The notes under the pieces were generated by a model. That model was not told the origin of the DNA. It saw only the letters and a program-made list of their open reading frames with translations, and made no database searches. A program made the translations under genes and the position numbers. A DNA stretch of 64,000 nucleotides from contig JAEXOY010000015.1 in NCBI GenBank assembly GCA_023439045.1, positions 124,001 to 188,000 of the forward strand, given 5' to 3'. Shown piece after piece: positions 17,661 to 26,180 of the stretch (positions within the stretch are counted from its first letter, which is position 1; each line of letters starts with the position of its first letter). Origin of the DNA: Bacillota bacterium (lineage in GTDB: Bacteria; Bacillota; Clostridia; Acetivibrionales; DSM-1351).

Positions 17661-19580
17661 ATGAATTTTGGATATATAAGAGTTGCTGCTGCAGTTCCTA
17701 AGTTGAAGGTGGCAAATTGTGAATATAATACTGCACAGATAATCAATCTCGCAAAACAGGCTAACGACAATAATGCTCAGTTGGTGGTATTCCCCGAGCT
17801 GTCCATTACATCCTATACCTGTGCAGATCTTTTTATGCAGAAAAGCTTGCAGTCACAGGCATTAAAGGGACTGGAAATATTATTAAGTGAAACCAAAGCG
17901 CTCGATTGTGTTATAATTATAGGGCTTCCTATCATTGTCGGGAATAGGCTATATAATTGTGCCGCAGCAATTAAAAGTGGAAACATTTTGGGTGTAGTTC
18001 CTAAAAGCTACATACCAAATTATAGTGAGTTCTATGAGGCAAGATGGTTTAGCTCCGGAAAAGATGAGATAGAGAGGGAAATAAAGCTTTTAGGACAAGT
18101 CGTTCCTTTTGGAACTGATTTGCTTTTTGAAGCAGAGAATATGGACGCCTTTTGCTTTGGAATAGAGATTTGTGAGGATTTATGGGTGCCCATTCCTCCT
18201 AGCAGCTACCAAGCACTTGCTGGTGCAACAGTTTTGGTCAATCTTTCAGCAAGCAACGATATTGTTGGAAAGCACGAATACCGAGAGAGCCTTATTAGCA
18301 TGCAGTCTGCAAAGTGCGCCTCAGCTTATATTTATTCATCCTGCGGGCCAAATGAGTCCACTACCGATTTGGTATTTGGTGGGCATGCAATTATAAGTGA
18401 GTATGGTACTAATATTATTAAGTCTCAAAGGTTTTCTTTTGAGGAGCAGCTTATTGCTTGTGAAATAGACGTAGAGAGATTGCTAAGCGAGAGACTAAAG
18501 AACTCAGGATTCACAGAGGGAGAAGTAATTGAATATAGAAAAGTTGCTTTTAAGCTGACTGAGAAAAAACTGGAAAACTTCTCTAGACATATTGACCCTA
18601 CTCCTTTTGTACCTTCAGACATAGAAGCAAGGGATAGAAGATGTGAAGAAATATTCAATATACAAACCTCTGGTATTTTTAAAAGATTAAAGCATACTGG
18701 GCTTGAAAAGAGTGTAATAGGAATATCGGGGGGATTGGATTCAACCCTTGCACTCTTGGTAATTGCAAAGGCATATGATAGACTTGGCATTGATCGAAAG
18801 AACATCCATGCAATCACAATGCCTGGATTTGGGACCACTTCAAATACACTTAATAACTCTCTTGAGTTAATGCGGCTTATGGGGGTTACAACCTATACGA
18901 TAGACATCAAGGAAGTATGTCTTAAGCATTTTGCTGATATTGGACATGATGCCAAGGTGCATGATGTAACCTATGAAAATGTACAGGCTAGGGAAAGAAC
19001 ACAAATATTGATGGATATCGCAAATAAGATTGGTGGCCTTGTTATTGGTACAGGTGATTTGTCGGAATTGGCCTTGGGCTGGTGCACATACAATGGGGAT
19101 CATATGTCTATGTATGCTGTAAACACCGGGGTTCCAAAGACTTTGGTGAAATATCTTGTCAAATGGGCAGCCGATAATGTTTTTGATGATGCTACTAGAA
19201 AGGTTCTTGAGGCTGTACTGGATACACCTATCAGTCCTGAGCTTCTGCCGCCGGATGAATCAGGTGCTATAAAGCAGAAAACTGAAGATATAGTTGGCCC
19301 ATACGAGCTTCATGATTTCTATCTATATCATACAGTTCGTTTTGGTTCAAAGCCAGAAAAGATACTATTTCTTGCAAAAAAAGCTTTTGAAGGTAAATAT
19401 TCAGAAGAAGTTATTGAAAAGTGGCTTAAGACTTTCTACAAGAGGTTTTTTAGTCAACAGTTTAAGAGAAGTTGCCTGCCTGACGGGCCTAAAGTAGGTT
19501 CCATAAGCTTGTCTCCAAGAGGAGATTGGAGAATGCCTAGCGATGCTGATGTAACCGATTGGTTAAAGGCATTTAAATAG
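17661..19580 (+). CDS. nadE: Glutamine-dependent NAD+ synthetase
   Basis: Enzyme of 639 residues that amidates nicotinic acid adenine dinucleotide to NAD+, using glutamine. The N-terminal nitrilase-like glutaminase domain carries the Glu (in F-P-E-L-S), Lys and Cys171 (E-I-C-E-D-L-W) triad. The C-terminal synthetase domain has the P-loop G-I-S-G-G-L-D-S-T near residue 354. The start at 17661 follows GAAAGGA by nine bases and matches the family beginning at F-G-Y-I-R-V-A-A-A-V-P; two in-frame upstream starts are less likely. Ammonia passes between the domains by an internal tunnel in this family. Confidence 0.96.
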   Translation: MNFGYIRVAAAVPKLKVANCEYNTAQIINLAKQANDNNAQLVVFPELSITSYTCADLFMQKSLQSQALKGLEILLSETKALDCVIIIGLPIIVGNRLYNCAAAIKSGNILGVVPKSYIPNYSEFYEARWFSSGKDEIEREIKLLGQVVPFGTDLLFEAENMDAFCFGIEICEDLWVPIPPSSYQALAGATVLVNLSASNDIVGKHEYRESLISMQSAKCASAYIYSSCGPNESTTDLVFGGHAIISEYGTNIIKSQRFSFEEQLIACEIDVERLLSERLKNSGFTEGEVIEYRKVAFKLTEKKLENFSRHIDPTPFVPSDIEARDRRCEEIFNIQTSGIFKRLKHTGLEKSVIGISGGLDSTLALLVIAKAYDRLGIDRKNIHAITMPGFGTTSNTLNNSLELMRLMGVTTYTIDIKEVCLKHFADIGHDAKVHDVTYENVQARERTQILMDIANKIGGLVIGTGDLSELALGWCTYNGDHMSMYAVNTGVPKTLVKYLVKWAADNVFDDATRKVLEAVLDTPISPELLPPDESGAIKQKTEDIVGPYELHDFYLYHTVRFGSKPEKILFLAKKAFEGKYSEEVIEKWLKTFYKRFFSQQFKRSCLPDGPKVGSISLSPRGDWRMPSDADVTDWLKAFK

Positions 19581-19615
19581 AATTTGTTAATTATATTTGG
19601 GGGGGATTTATTAGG

Positions 19616-19735
19616 ATGAATAAGTTTCAAGGTGGAACAAGAACATGGGTAAGAATAGTTGCATTAATAATAGCAGTTATATTCTTGCTGACCTCAGTAG
19701 GTTTGGTTGGATATTCGCTGATATCAGGCATTTGA
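19616..19735 (+). CDS. Small single-pass membrane protein, 39 residues
   Basis: A 39-codon frame with ribosome-binding GGGGGG about nine bases upstream. The product has a polar basic N-terminus (M-N-K-F-Q-G-G-T-R-T-W-V-R) and one transmembrane helix, probably with the N-terminus inside. It sits 160 bp before cdaA in the same direction. I do not recognise a characterised family. Confidence 0.6.
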   Translation: MNKFQGGTRTWVRIVALIIAVIFLLTSVGLVGYSLISGI

Positions 19736-19895
19736 CATATATTCCCGTAGTAAACAAAAAAGTAATACAATAATGAACCAATTTTTAGTAATTATTACCC
19801 ATTTTATGCAACCTAAAGTTGTTATAAAATTAACTTAATTTATTAATTTATATTTATTAATTTATTAATTTATTTATTTAAGGGCGTGAAATTGT
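19736..19895. other. AT-rich leader before cdaA
   Basis: 160 bp of very AT-rich sequence with short TTAATTTAT repeats at 19830-19880; no gene or RNA structure recognised. Confidence 0.5.
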
Positions 19896-20774
19896 TTGCT
19901 GGATGCAATAGTTCAAAACTTTAAAAATGTATATGACTTTTTGGCAGTTTATATTCCCTTAAAGGAGCCACTTGAAATTGCCAGATCAATAATTGACGTA
20001 AGCATTGTTTCATACATTATTTATAAGCTTATTCAGTTAGTTAGAGAGACAAGGGCTTGGCAGTTATTAAAGGGTTTTGTTGTTATTCTCATCATAGCGG
20101 CACTTAGCGAATGGTTACAGCTACGAACTTTGGCATATCTATTAAACAGAACTATTGAACTTGCCGGATTTGCTCTTATTGTACTTTTTCAACCAGAACT
20201 TAGAAGAGGCCTTGAGCAGTTAGGCAGAAGTAATTTCAAGAACTTTTTTACGTTTGATGACCCAGATGATGCTATTAGAACAACCTTTACCATCGAAGAA
20301 ATAGTTAAAGCTGCCACTGAACTTTCCAGAACAAGTACAGGAGCACTTATTGTAATTGAGAGAGATACAAAGCTTGGTGAGATAATTAATACAGGTACTA
20401 AACTGGATTCTAATGTCAGCGCTGAGCTGATAATTAATATATTTACTCCAAATACACCACTTCATGATGGTGCGCTTATTCTACGTGAAAATAAGCTAAA
20501 ATCTGCAGCCTGCTTCCTGCCGCTTACTGATAACCCAAATCTGAGCAAAGAATTGGGAACAAGACATAGAGCGGCTATTGGAATTTCTGAAATATCTGAC
20601 TGCATTTCTGTAGTAGTGTCTGAGGAAACAGGAAAGATCTCATTTGCCTTGAATGGAGGTTTGTCTAGAAACCTCACTCCTGACATACTCAGAAAGGCAC
20701 TTAATAAAAACCTTCTTGAAAAGAAGAAGCCAGTAAACAAAAAGTTATCGCTTTGGAAGGGGAAATCAAAGTGA
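19896..20774 (+). CDS. cdaA: Diadenylate cyclase CdaA
   Basis: Membrane-bound c-di-AMP synthase of 292 residues making c-di-AMP from two ATP. Three N-terminal transmembrane helices lie within residues about 30-98, then a DAC domain with D191-G-A and R223-H-R, both required for activity. The start is a TTG that gives the canonical first helix; AGGGCGTG lies upstream. The gene overlaps the next (ybbR-type) gene by four bases and is followed by glmM, the conserved cdaA-cdaR-glmM order in which CdaR and GlmM modulate the cyclase. Confidence 0.96.
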   Translation: MLDAIVQNFKNVYDFLAVYIPLKEPLEIARSIIDVSIVSYIIYKLIQLVRETRAWQLLKGFVVILIIAALSEWLQLRTLAYLLNRTIELAGFALIVLFQPELRRGLEQLGRSNFKNFFTFDDPDDAIRTTFTIEEIVKAATELSRTSTGALIVIERDTKLGEIINTGTKLDSNVSAELIINIFTPNTPLHDGALILRENKLKSAACFLPLTDNPNLSKELGTRHRAAIGISEISDCISVVVSEETGKISFALNGGLSRNLTPDILRKALNKNLLEKKKPVNKKLSLWKGKSK

Positions 20775-22000
20775 AAGAATTCCTGAAAAAGGACATAACA
20801 ATTAAAATATTTTCAATATTGTTTGCAATATTTCTCTGGTTTACTATCAATCCTGTAAAAACCAGCGATTTTACAATCCCATTGACAGTTATCAATGAGG
20901 ATAGTCTTAAAACGCATGGCTTGGTACTAAACTCTAAGTCTATTCAAAAATATGTAGTTGTTTCTGTTAAGGAAAGAGGAAGTGTATTAGAATCTATAAA
21001 GGATTCTGATTTTGAGGTTACTCTTGATTTATCAAAGGTAAAAAGCGTAGATGATAAGGTTATAGCTCTTGAACCCCCTTTATACTTCGGACGTGAGAAA
21101 CTCAATAGTAATAACATTGAGGTAAAGCCGCGCACAGTCCAGCTGGATTTGGCTAAGATAGAAGAGAACCCATTTATGGTACAAATAGAAACATATGGTA
21201 AGCTTGCTGCTGGGTATGAGATTATTTCTAAAACAGCAACACCAGAAGAAGTATCTATTACCGCTGTTGAATCAATATTAAGTAATGTTGGGTCAGTAAA
21301 GGTTTATGTTGATGTTACCAATTTGAACAAGTCTATTGAGGTTACAAAGGAATGCAAGGTCTATAATAAAAAGGGTGAAGAAATGCCCGATCTTGCCAAA
21401 AAGCTTACTGCAGAAGTTAAAATCGAGGTTGGAAAATCAGTTAGCATAGTTCCTATTATAAAAGGAGAACCTGCAAATGATTTTGTTGAGGGTGAATATT
21501 CTGTTAAACCAGACAAAATACTAATTACAGGTGATTCTCAACTAATGGCCAAAACAAATGAGCTAAAAACAGAGACTATTTCTATAGACCACGCTACTAG
21601 CACAATTACTACTCAGGCGCTGTTGCAGGTTCCGGAGGGTTTAAAACTTGTAAGTTCATCAAGAGAGGTTACTGTCGTTATAGAGATATCACCGATTGTG
21701 GAGAGAGTTCTCCAATTGCCATCGGCGAATATAACGATGACAGGGACGGTACAAGATAACTCTCTATTATATGAAATAGTTCAACCAGTTACCGTAAAGC
21801 TAAGAGGCCTTAAAGAGGAACTAGATAGGATTACTATTGAAGCTCTTAATGCATCGATTGATGTAACTAAATTGGAGGAAGGAACGCATAAGGTTCCGCT
21901 TATTATGACAATACCAGCTACATTGAGTGCGGAAGAGGTATTGGTTGAAGTTAAGATAACAAAACCTGAAGCTAATACTAATAAGGATGAGAACCAATGA
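20771..22000 (+). CDS. cdaR: YbbR-domain protein (CdaR-type regulator of CdaA)
   Basis: Protein of 409 residues: one N-terminal transmembrane helix (F-S-I-L-F-A-I-F-L-W-F-T) and about four extracellular YbbR-like beta repeats, each with a V-x-V-x-G pattern. It is the expected extracytoplasmic regulator of the diadenylate cyclase encoded immediately upstream. The GTG at 20771 overlaps the cdaA stop by four bases (GTGA) after a GGGGAAA ribosome-binding region; a TTG six codons earlier is also in frame. The 3' end overlaps the next gene by four bases. Confidence 0.9.
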   Translation: MKEFLKKDITIKIFSILFAIFLWFTINPVKTSDFTIPLTVINEDSLKTHGLVLNSKSIQKYVVVSVKERGSVLESIKDSDFEVTLDLSKVKSVDDKVIALEPPLYFGREKLNSNNIEVKPRTVQLDLAKIEENPFMVQIETYGKLAAGYEIISKTATPEEVSITAVESILSNVGSVKVYVDVTNLNKSIEVTKECKVYNKKGEEMPDLAKKLTAEVKIEVGKSVSIVPIIKGEPANDFVEGEYSVKPDKILITGDSQLMAKTNELKTETISIDHATSTITTQALLQVPEGLKLVSSSREVTVVIEISPIVERVLQLPSANITMTGTVQDNSLLYEIVQPVTVKLRGLKEELDRITIEALNASIDVTKLEEGTHKVPLIMTIPATLSAEEVLVEVKITKPEANTNKDENQ

Positions 22001-23598
22001 AATTACTGATTTCAAACATAAATGTTGGACTTGACTATACTGATGATGAGTTTAAGGCACAAGCTGCTAAAAAGCTAAATGTAAAGCCAGATAGTTTGAA
22101 CAATATAAAAATAGTAAAGCAATCAATAGATGCCAGGAAAAAACCTGGCATACGTTTTGTGTACACAATTTCAGTTGAAATAGATGCAAAAAAGGTTAGA
22201 GAAGACAAGGATATACGTGTCTTGCAGGAGGAGAAGCCAGAGGTATTAGTTCCTGGCGATATCAGAATCAGCACCCGTCCAGTTGTGGTGGGCGCAGGCC
22301 CTGCGGGGCTTTTCTGTGCACTGCTGTTGGCACAAAACGGCTACAAGCCCCGCCTTATTGAGCGCGGGCAGTGCGTTGAGCAGCGTAGCGCCACTATCCA
22401 TGGATTTTGGCAGGGCAGTGCTCTAAATCCCAATTCCAATGTTCAGTTTGGAGAGGGCGGAGCCGGTACCTTTTCTGATGGAAAGCTGACAACCAGGATA
22501 AATGATGCGCGTTGTGAGAAAATTCTGCGAGAGTTTCATAAGTTTGGAGCACCTGATGAGATAATGTACAAGGCAAAGCCCCATATTGGCACCGATATAC
22601 TCAAGGATGTTATTATTAACATGAGGAAGGAAATCGAAAGGCTGGGCGGGGAGGTACTCTTTGATACCAGGATGGATAATATTATCATCAAGGACGGGAA
22701 AGTAGTTGGCATAGAAGTAACCTCTGAATACAGGGACTTATCAAGTAAGTTGCTAGACTGCGAAGTTCTGGTGCTGGCACTAGGCCATAGCGCGCGGGAT
22801 ACTTTCAGCATGCTGTATCAAAAGGGAATAACCTTTGTGCAGAAGCCCTTCTCAATTGGGGTCAGGATTGAGCATCCTCAAGGTATGATAGATGAGTCAC
22901 AGTTTGGAGCAGCTGCTAAGCACCCAAGACTTGGTGCGGCGGAGTACCAGCTCTTTGACAAAAGAGGAGATAGGACAACCTATTCTTTTTGCATGTGTCC
23001 AGGTGGTATAGTGGTTGCGTCAGCATCGGAGCCTGATACAATCGTTACAAATGGTATGAGTGAATTTGCTCGAGACAGGGATAATGCAAATAGTGCATTG
23101 GTGGTTTCGGTATCCACCGAGGATTTCCCTGATAGTCACCCTTTGTCAGGCGTAGAATTCCAGAGGATTTGGGAGAAAAAGGCCTTTACGGTTGCTGGCG
23201 CTTCGGGTGCTGCACCTGTGCAGACAGTGGGAGACTTCATTGCGGGTAAAAAGGGCAAAATAGGCAGTGTTAAGCCAAGCTACACCGGAAGGGTTGAATG
23301 CAGCGACATCAATCAATGCTTGCCTTCGTTTGTAACAGATAATATGAAGCAGTCTTTGAGTGTGTTTGATAGAAAAATAAAAGGCTTTGCAATGCCAGAT
23401 GCACTGCTTACAGGGGTTGAAACACGAACCTCCTCACCGGTAAGAATACCTAGAAATGACCAATTGCAGTGTGTAGGCTATGAGGGCATATTTCCCGCGG
23501 GTGAGGGAGCTGGCTATGCAGGGGGAATTGTCTCGGCTGGTGTTGATGGCTTGAGAATTGCTGAACAGATAATAAAAACCTACAGGCCGCAATATTAA
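21997..23598 (+). CDS. FAD-dependent dehydrogenase of the COG2509 type
   Basis: Flavoprotein of 533 residues. The N-terminal ~90 residues are a small alpha/beta domain typical of this family, followed by the dinucleotide-binding V-V-G-A-G-P-A-G-L-F at about residues 92-101 and a C-terminal G-E-G-A-G-Y-A-G-G-I. The substrate is unknown. ATGA overlap with the ybbR gene places it inside the cdaA operon, an arrangement common in clostridia. Codon use in 22270-23560 is noticeably GC-richer than in the flanking genes. Confidence 0.85.
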   Translation: MKLLISNINVGLDYTDDEFKAQAAKKLNVKPDSLNNIKIVKQSIDARKKPGIRFVYTISVEIDAKKVREDKDIRVLQEEKPEVLVPGDIRISTRPVVVGAGPAGLFCALLLAQNGYKPRLIERGQCVEQRSATIHGFWQGSALNPNSNVQFGEGGAGTFSDGKLTTRINDARCEKILREFHKFGAPDEIMYKAKPHIGTDILKDVIINMRKEIERLGGEVLFDTRMDNIIIKDGKVVGIEVTSEYRDLSSKLLDCEVLVLALGHSARDTFSMLYQKGITFVQKPFSIGVRIEHPQGMIDESQFGAAAKHPRLGAAEYQLFDKRGDRTTYSFCMCPGGIVVASASEPDTIVTNGMSEFARDRDNANSALVVSVSTEDFPDSHPLSGVEFQRIWEKKAFTVAGASGAAPVQTVGDFIAGKKGKIGSVKPSYTGRVECSDINQCLPSFVTDNMKQSLSVFDRKIKGFAMPDALLTGVETRTSSPVRIPRNDQLQCVGYEGIFPAGEGAGYAGGIVSAGVDGLRIAEQIIKTYRPQY

Positions 23599-23675
23599 AA
23601 CTACTCAAGAAACACATTTGATGATAATATATTAATATTGGGAATTTTCGATATGGAAGAGGAGTTGTTAAAATA

Positions 23676-25025
23676 ATGGGAAGATTATTTGGAACTGATG
23701 GAGTTAGAGGTGTTGCAAATCTTGAGCTTACTCCAAAACTAGCATATAAATTGGGTCAGGCAGGGGCATACGTGCTTACTGGTGAAACCAAGCATACCCC
23801 TAAGATTTTGGTGGGAATGGATACTAGAATTTCAGGAGACATGCTAGAAGCTGCACTTATATCAGGCATTTGCTCAGTAGGAGCACAGGTAATCAGCTTA
23901 GGAGTAATTCCTACGCCGGCTGTTGCGTATCTTACTAGACTTTATGATGCAGATGCAGGGGTTGTAATATCAGCCTCCCACAATCCTTTTGAATACAATG
24001 GAATTAAGTTCTTCAACTCAAATGGCTATAAGCTGTCCGATGAAATAGAAGACAAAATAGAGGAATTAATTAAGGGCGATGAGGATGCTCTTCCAAAGCC
24101 TGTTGGACATAATCTGGGGTATAAGCTATATCAGGAAAGTGCTCTGGAGGACTATGTTAACTTTGTAAAAGGTACTATCAATGGCAAGCTTGAGGGCCTT
24201 AAGGTTGCAATAGATTGCGCAAATGGAGCAGCTTTTCAAGCAGCACCTATGGCTTTGTATGATTTAGATGTAGAGGTTAGTGTTATAAACAATGAACCGG
24301 ACGGAATAAATATTAATAGCGGATGTGGCTCAACTCATATGAAGCAGCTACAGGAATACGTAAAGGAAGTAAAGGCTGATATTGGTCTTGCTTTTGATGG
24401 CGATGCTGATAGAGTGCTGGCAGTTGATGAAAATGGGAACATCGTTGACGGTGATCAGATAATGTCTATCATTGGCCTGCATATGAAAAAGCAGGGTACG
24501 CTGCCTTACAACACTATTGTAGCAACTGTTATGAGTAATATGGGTATGGACATTATGGCAAAGAACGAGGGTCTCAAGATTGAAAAGACCAAGGTAGGAG
24601 ACAGATATGTTCTTGAGGAAATGCTAAACAGTGGTTATATGCTTGGTGGTGAGCAATCAGGGCACATTATTTTCCTAGAGCATAATACTACGGGAGACGG
24701 ATTATTAACAGCCATACAGCTTCTCAAAGTAATGAAGGATTCTGGTATGAAGCTATCTGAGCTCGCTTCAGTAATGCAAATTCTCCCACAGGTGCTTATC
24801 AATGCTAAGGTTACTAATGAAAAGAAGTATAAATACCTTGACGATGAAATTATAAAGAAAATGTGTAAGGAGCTCGAGGATGAATTCCAGGGCGAGGGAC
24901 GAGTACTAATAAGACCATCAGGAACTGAGCCTCTTGTAAGAGTAATGATTGAAGGCAAGGACAAGGAATACATTACTAGAAGAGCAAAAGAACTTGTAAG
25001 GGTTATTGAGGGTAGATTGTCCTAA
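23676..25025 (+). CDS. glmM: Phosphoglucosamine mutase
   Basis: Enzyme of 449 residues converting glucosamine-6-phosphate to glucosamine-1-phosphate for peptidoglycan precursor synthesis. The phosphorylated serine is S101 in I-S-A-S-H-N-P; the metal loop D-G-D-A-D-R is near residue 241; the phosphate-binding R-P-S-G-T-E-P is near the C-terminus. GAGGAG precedes the ATG. It closes the c-di-AMP operon and lies one small gene away from glmS, which makes its substrate; GlmM also inhibits CdaA in other Firmicutes. Confidence 0.97.
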   Translation: MGRLFGTDGVRGVANLELTPKLAYKLGQAGAYVLTGETKHTPKILVGMDTRISGDMLEAALISGICSVGAQVISLGVIPTPAVAYLTRLYDADAGVVISASHNPFEYNGIKFFNSNGYKLSDEIEDKIEELIKGDEDALPKPVGHNLGYKLYQESALEDYVNFVKGTINGKLEGLKVAIDCANGAAFQAAPMALYDLDVEVSVINNEPDGININSGCGSTHMKQLQEYVKEVKADIGLAFDGDADRVLAVDENGNIVDGDQIMSIIGLHMKKQGTLPYNTIVATVMSNMGMDIMAKNEGLKIEKTKVGDRYVLEEMLNSGYMLGGEQSGHIIFLEHNTTGDGLLTAIQLLKVMKDSGMKLSELASVMQILPQVLINAKVTNEKKYKYLDDEIIKKMCKELEDEFQGEGRVLIRPSGTEPLVRVMIEGKDKEYITRRAKELVRVIEGRLS

Positions 25026-25041
25026 GAATAAGGAGGGTCAA

Positions 25042-25218
25042 ATGGAGGTAAGTACTAGCTTTTTCCCGGTTTTATCAGTGGTGTTTTTTAATGCTATACT
25101 GATTATTGCTGCATTTGCGATGGCAGTAGTTGTTTTTGTACTGTTTGTTAAGCTAGCAACAAGAGGTATAAAGGCACTGGATATTTATATTGCAAAGAAT
25201 TCAAATAAGGGTCTGTAG
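25042..25218 (+). CDS. Small membrane protein, 58 residues
   Basis: Single strongly hydrophobic helix (residues about 8-35) followed by a basic amphipathic C-terminus with L-A-T-R-G-I-K-A-L-D. AGGAGGG lies four bases before the ATG, 17 bases after the glmM stop, so it is translated from the glmM transcript. No characterised family recognised. Confidence 0.7.
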   Translation: MEVSTSFFPVLSVVFFNAILIIAAFAMAVVVFVLFVKLATRGIKALDIYIAKNSNKGL

Positions 25219-25239
25219 TTTATAAACATCTCACTAAAT

Positions 25240-25430
25240 ATGGACTAGTATTCACTCTACTAATGAACTCTTTATATGGACTAAGCATTCGCTCTAAAAA
25301 TGAACTCAAAATATGGACTCAGTGTTCACTCTAAAATATGAACTCAAAATATGGACTAAGTGTTCACTCTATGATATAGCTCAAAATATGGACTAAGTGT
25401 TCACTCTATAATATAGCTCTATATATGCAC
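25240..25430. repeat. Tandem repeats of about 46 bp after glmM
   Basis: About five imperfect copies of a unit containing ATATGGACTAAGTGTTCACT. The last copies are the best conserved. No ORF. Confidence 0.8.
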
Positions 25431-25445
25431 CTTGGTGTATAAAAG

Positions 25446-25487
25446 AAAAGTAACCTAAACGCTGTTTATGTGGATAGGTTACTTTTT
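25446..25487 (+). terminator. Terminator of the cdaA-glmM operon
   Basis: Perfect 12-bp stem AAAAGTAACCTA with TAGGTTACTTTT around an 18-nt loop and a T-run. Confidence 0.85.
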
Positions 25488-25505
25488 GCAATATTTCAAA
25501 AAAGG

Positions 25506-25535
25506 TTGACAATTTAGGGTTAATTACAATATATT
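25506..25535 (+). promoter_or_regulatory. Promoter of the glmS leader
   Basis: TTGACA at 25506-25511 and TATATT at 25530-25535, 18-bp spacing, about 110 bp before the ribozyme core. Confidence 0.6.
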
Positions 25536-25639
25536 ATTATTAGCTACGTCTAAAAATATTTTGAATTAATTAATCAAATATTTAGTAGAGGGCTTAATAA
25601 AATGATAGGAGGTGAAACAAACAGGGTTAATTAGTATCA

Positions 25640-25812
25640 AAACAAGCGCCAGGACAGAGTTACATCTGTTGACGAGGAGAAGGAGGCGGCACTCATAATG
25701 CAAATGATGTGTCGGTTATCGAAAAATTCGGCGGAAACCTTCCGGTTGTTGCAATCGAAAGAGACTAGACAAAAATTACAGGTAACTGTAAAACAAATTA
25801 GTCTCAAGCAAC
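25640..25812 (+). ncRNA. glmS ribozyme-riboswitch
   Basis: Glucosamine-6-phosphate-activated self-cleaving RNA. The conserved AGCGCC at 25645-25650 marks the cleavage site (between A25645 and G25646). The core contains GTTGACGAGGAG, TATCGA and TTCGGCGGAAACC-TTCCGG, all matching the known pattern, and a 3' stem ending near 25810. When glucosamine-6-phosphate is high the mRNA is cut and degraded, lowering GlmS. The gene it controls begins 370 bp downstream, farther than usual. Confidence 0.9.
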
Positions 25813-25907
25813 TAATCCTGTATCATATCTTTTAAATTTCATTTTAAACTCATAATTATACAATTGCATCGTCAAAATGTAGTATTTTGGACATACTATT
25901 TTATATG

Positions 25908-26003
25908 GTTGCGCATAAAATATAATATTTTGTTGCGCGCAAAACAGCGTATTTAGCTGCGCGTAAAACATCTTATATAGCTGCGCACAAAACAGATTAC
26001 TTT
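25908..26003. repeat. Four tandem 24-bp repeats in the glmS leader
   Basis: Exact 24-bp period starting at 25908, 25932, 25956 and 25980, each beginning G[TC]TGCGC followed by an A-rich segment. They lie between the ribozyme and the glmS start codon and are transcribed with it. Confidence 0.85.
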
Positions 26004-26180
26004 TATTTGGGGAAATAGGTGTTTTATGCTCTACGCTCTGTCACTTGCAGGGCTCTTTGGGATATCTCATTTTGAGGGGTAATTATGAGCATTTTGGTTT
26101 TCAACAATAAAATTTTGTATCGAAAAGATTAACATTTGTATTTATAAGATTAAATTTTGTATTGATAAGGAGATAAAAAT

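Noticed and set aside
25240..25430. Tandem repeats here and at 59191 as CRISPR arrays.
   Set aside because: The copies are degenerate and contiguous without unique spacers, and no cas genes are present.
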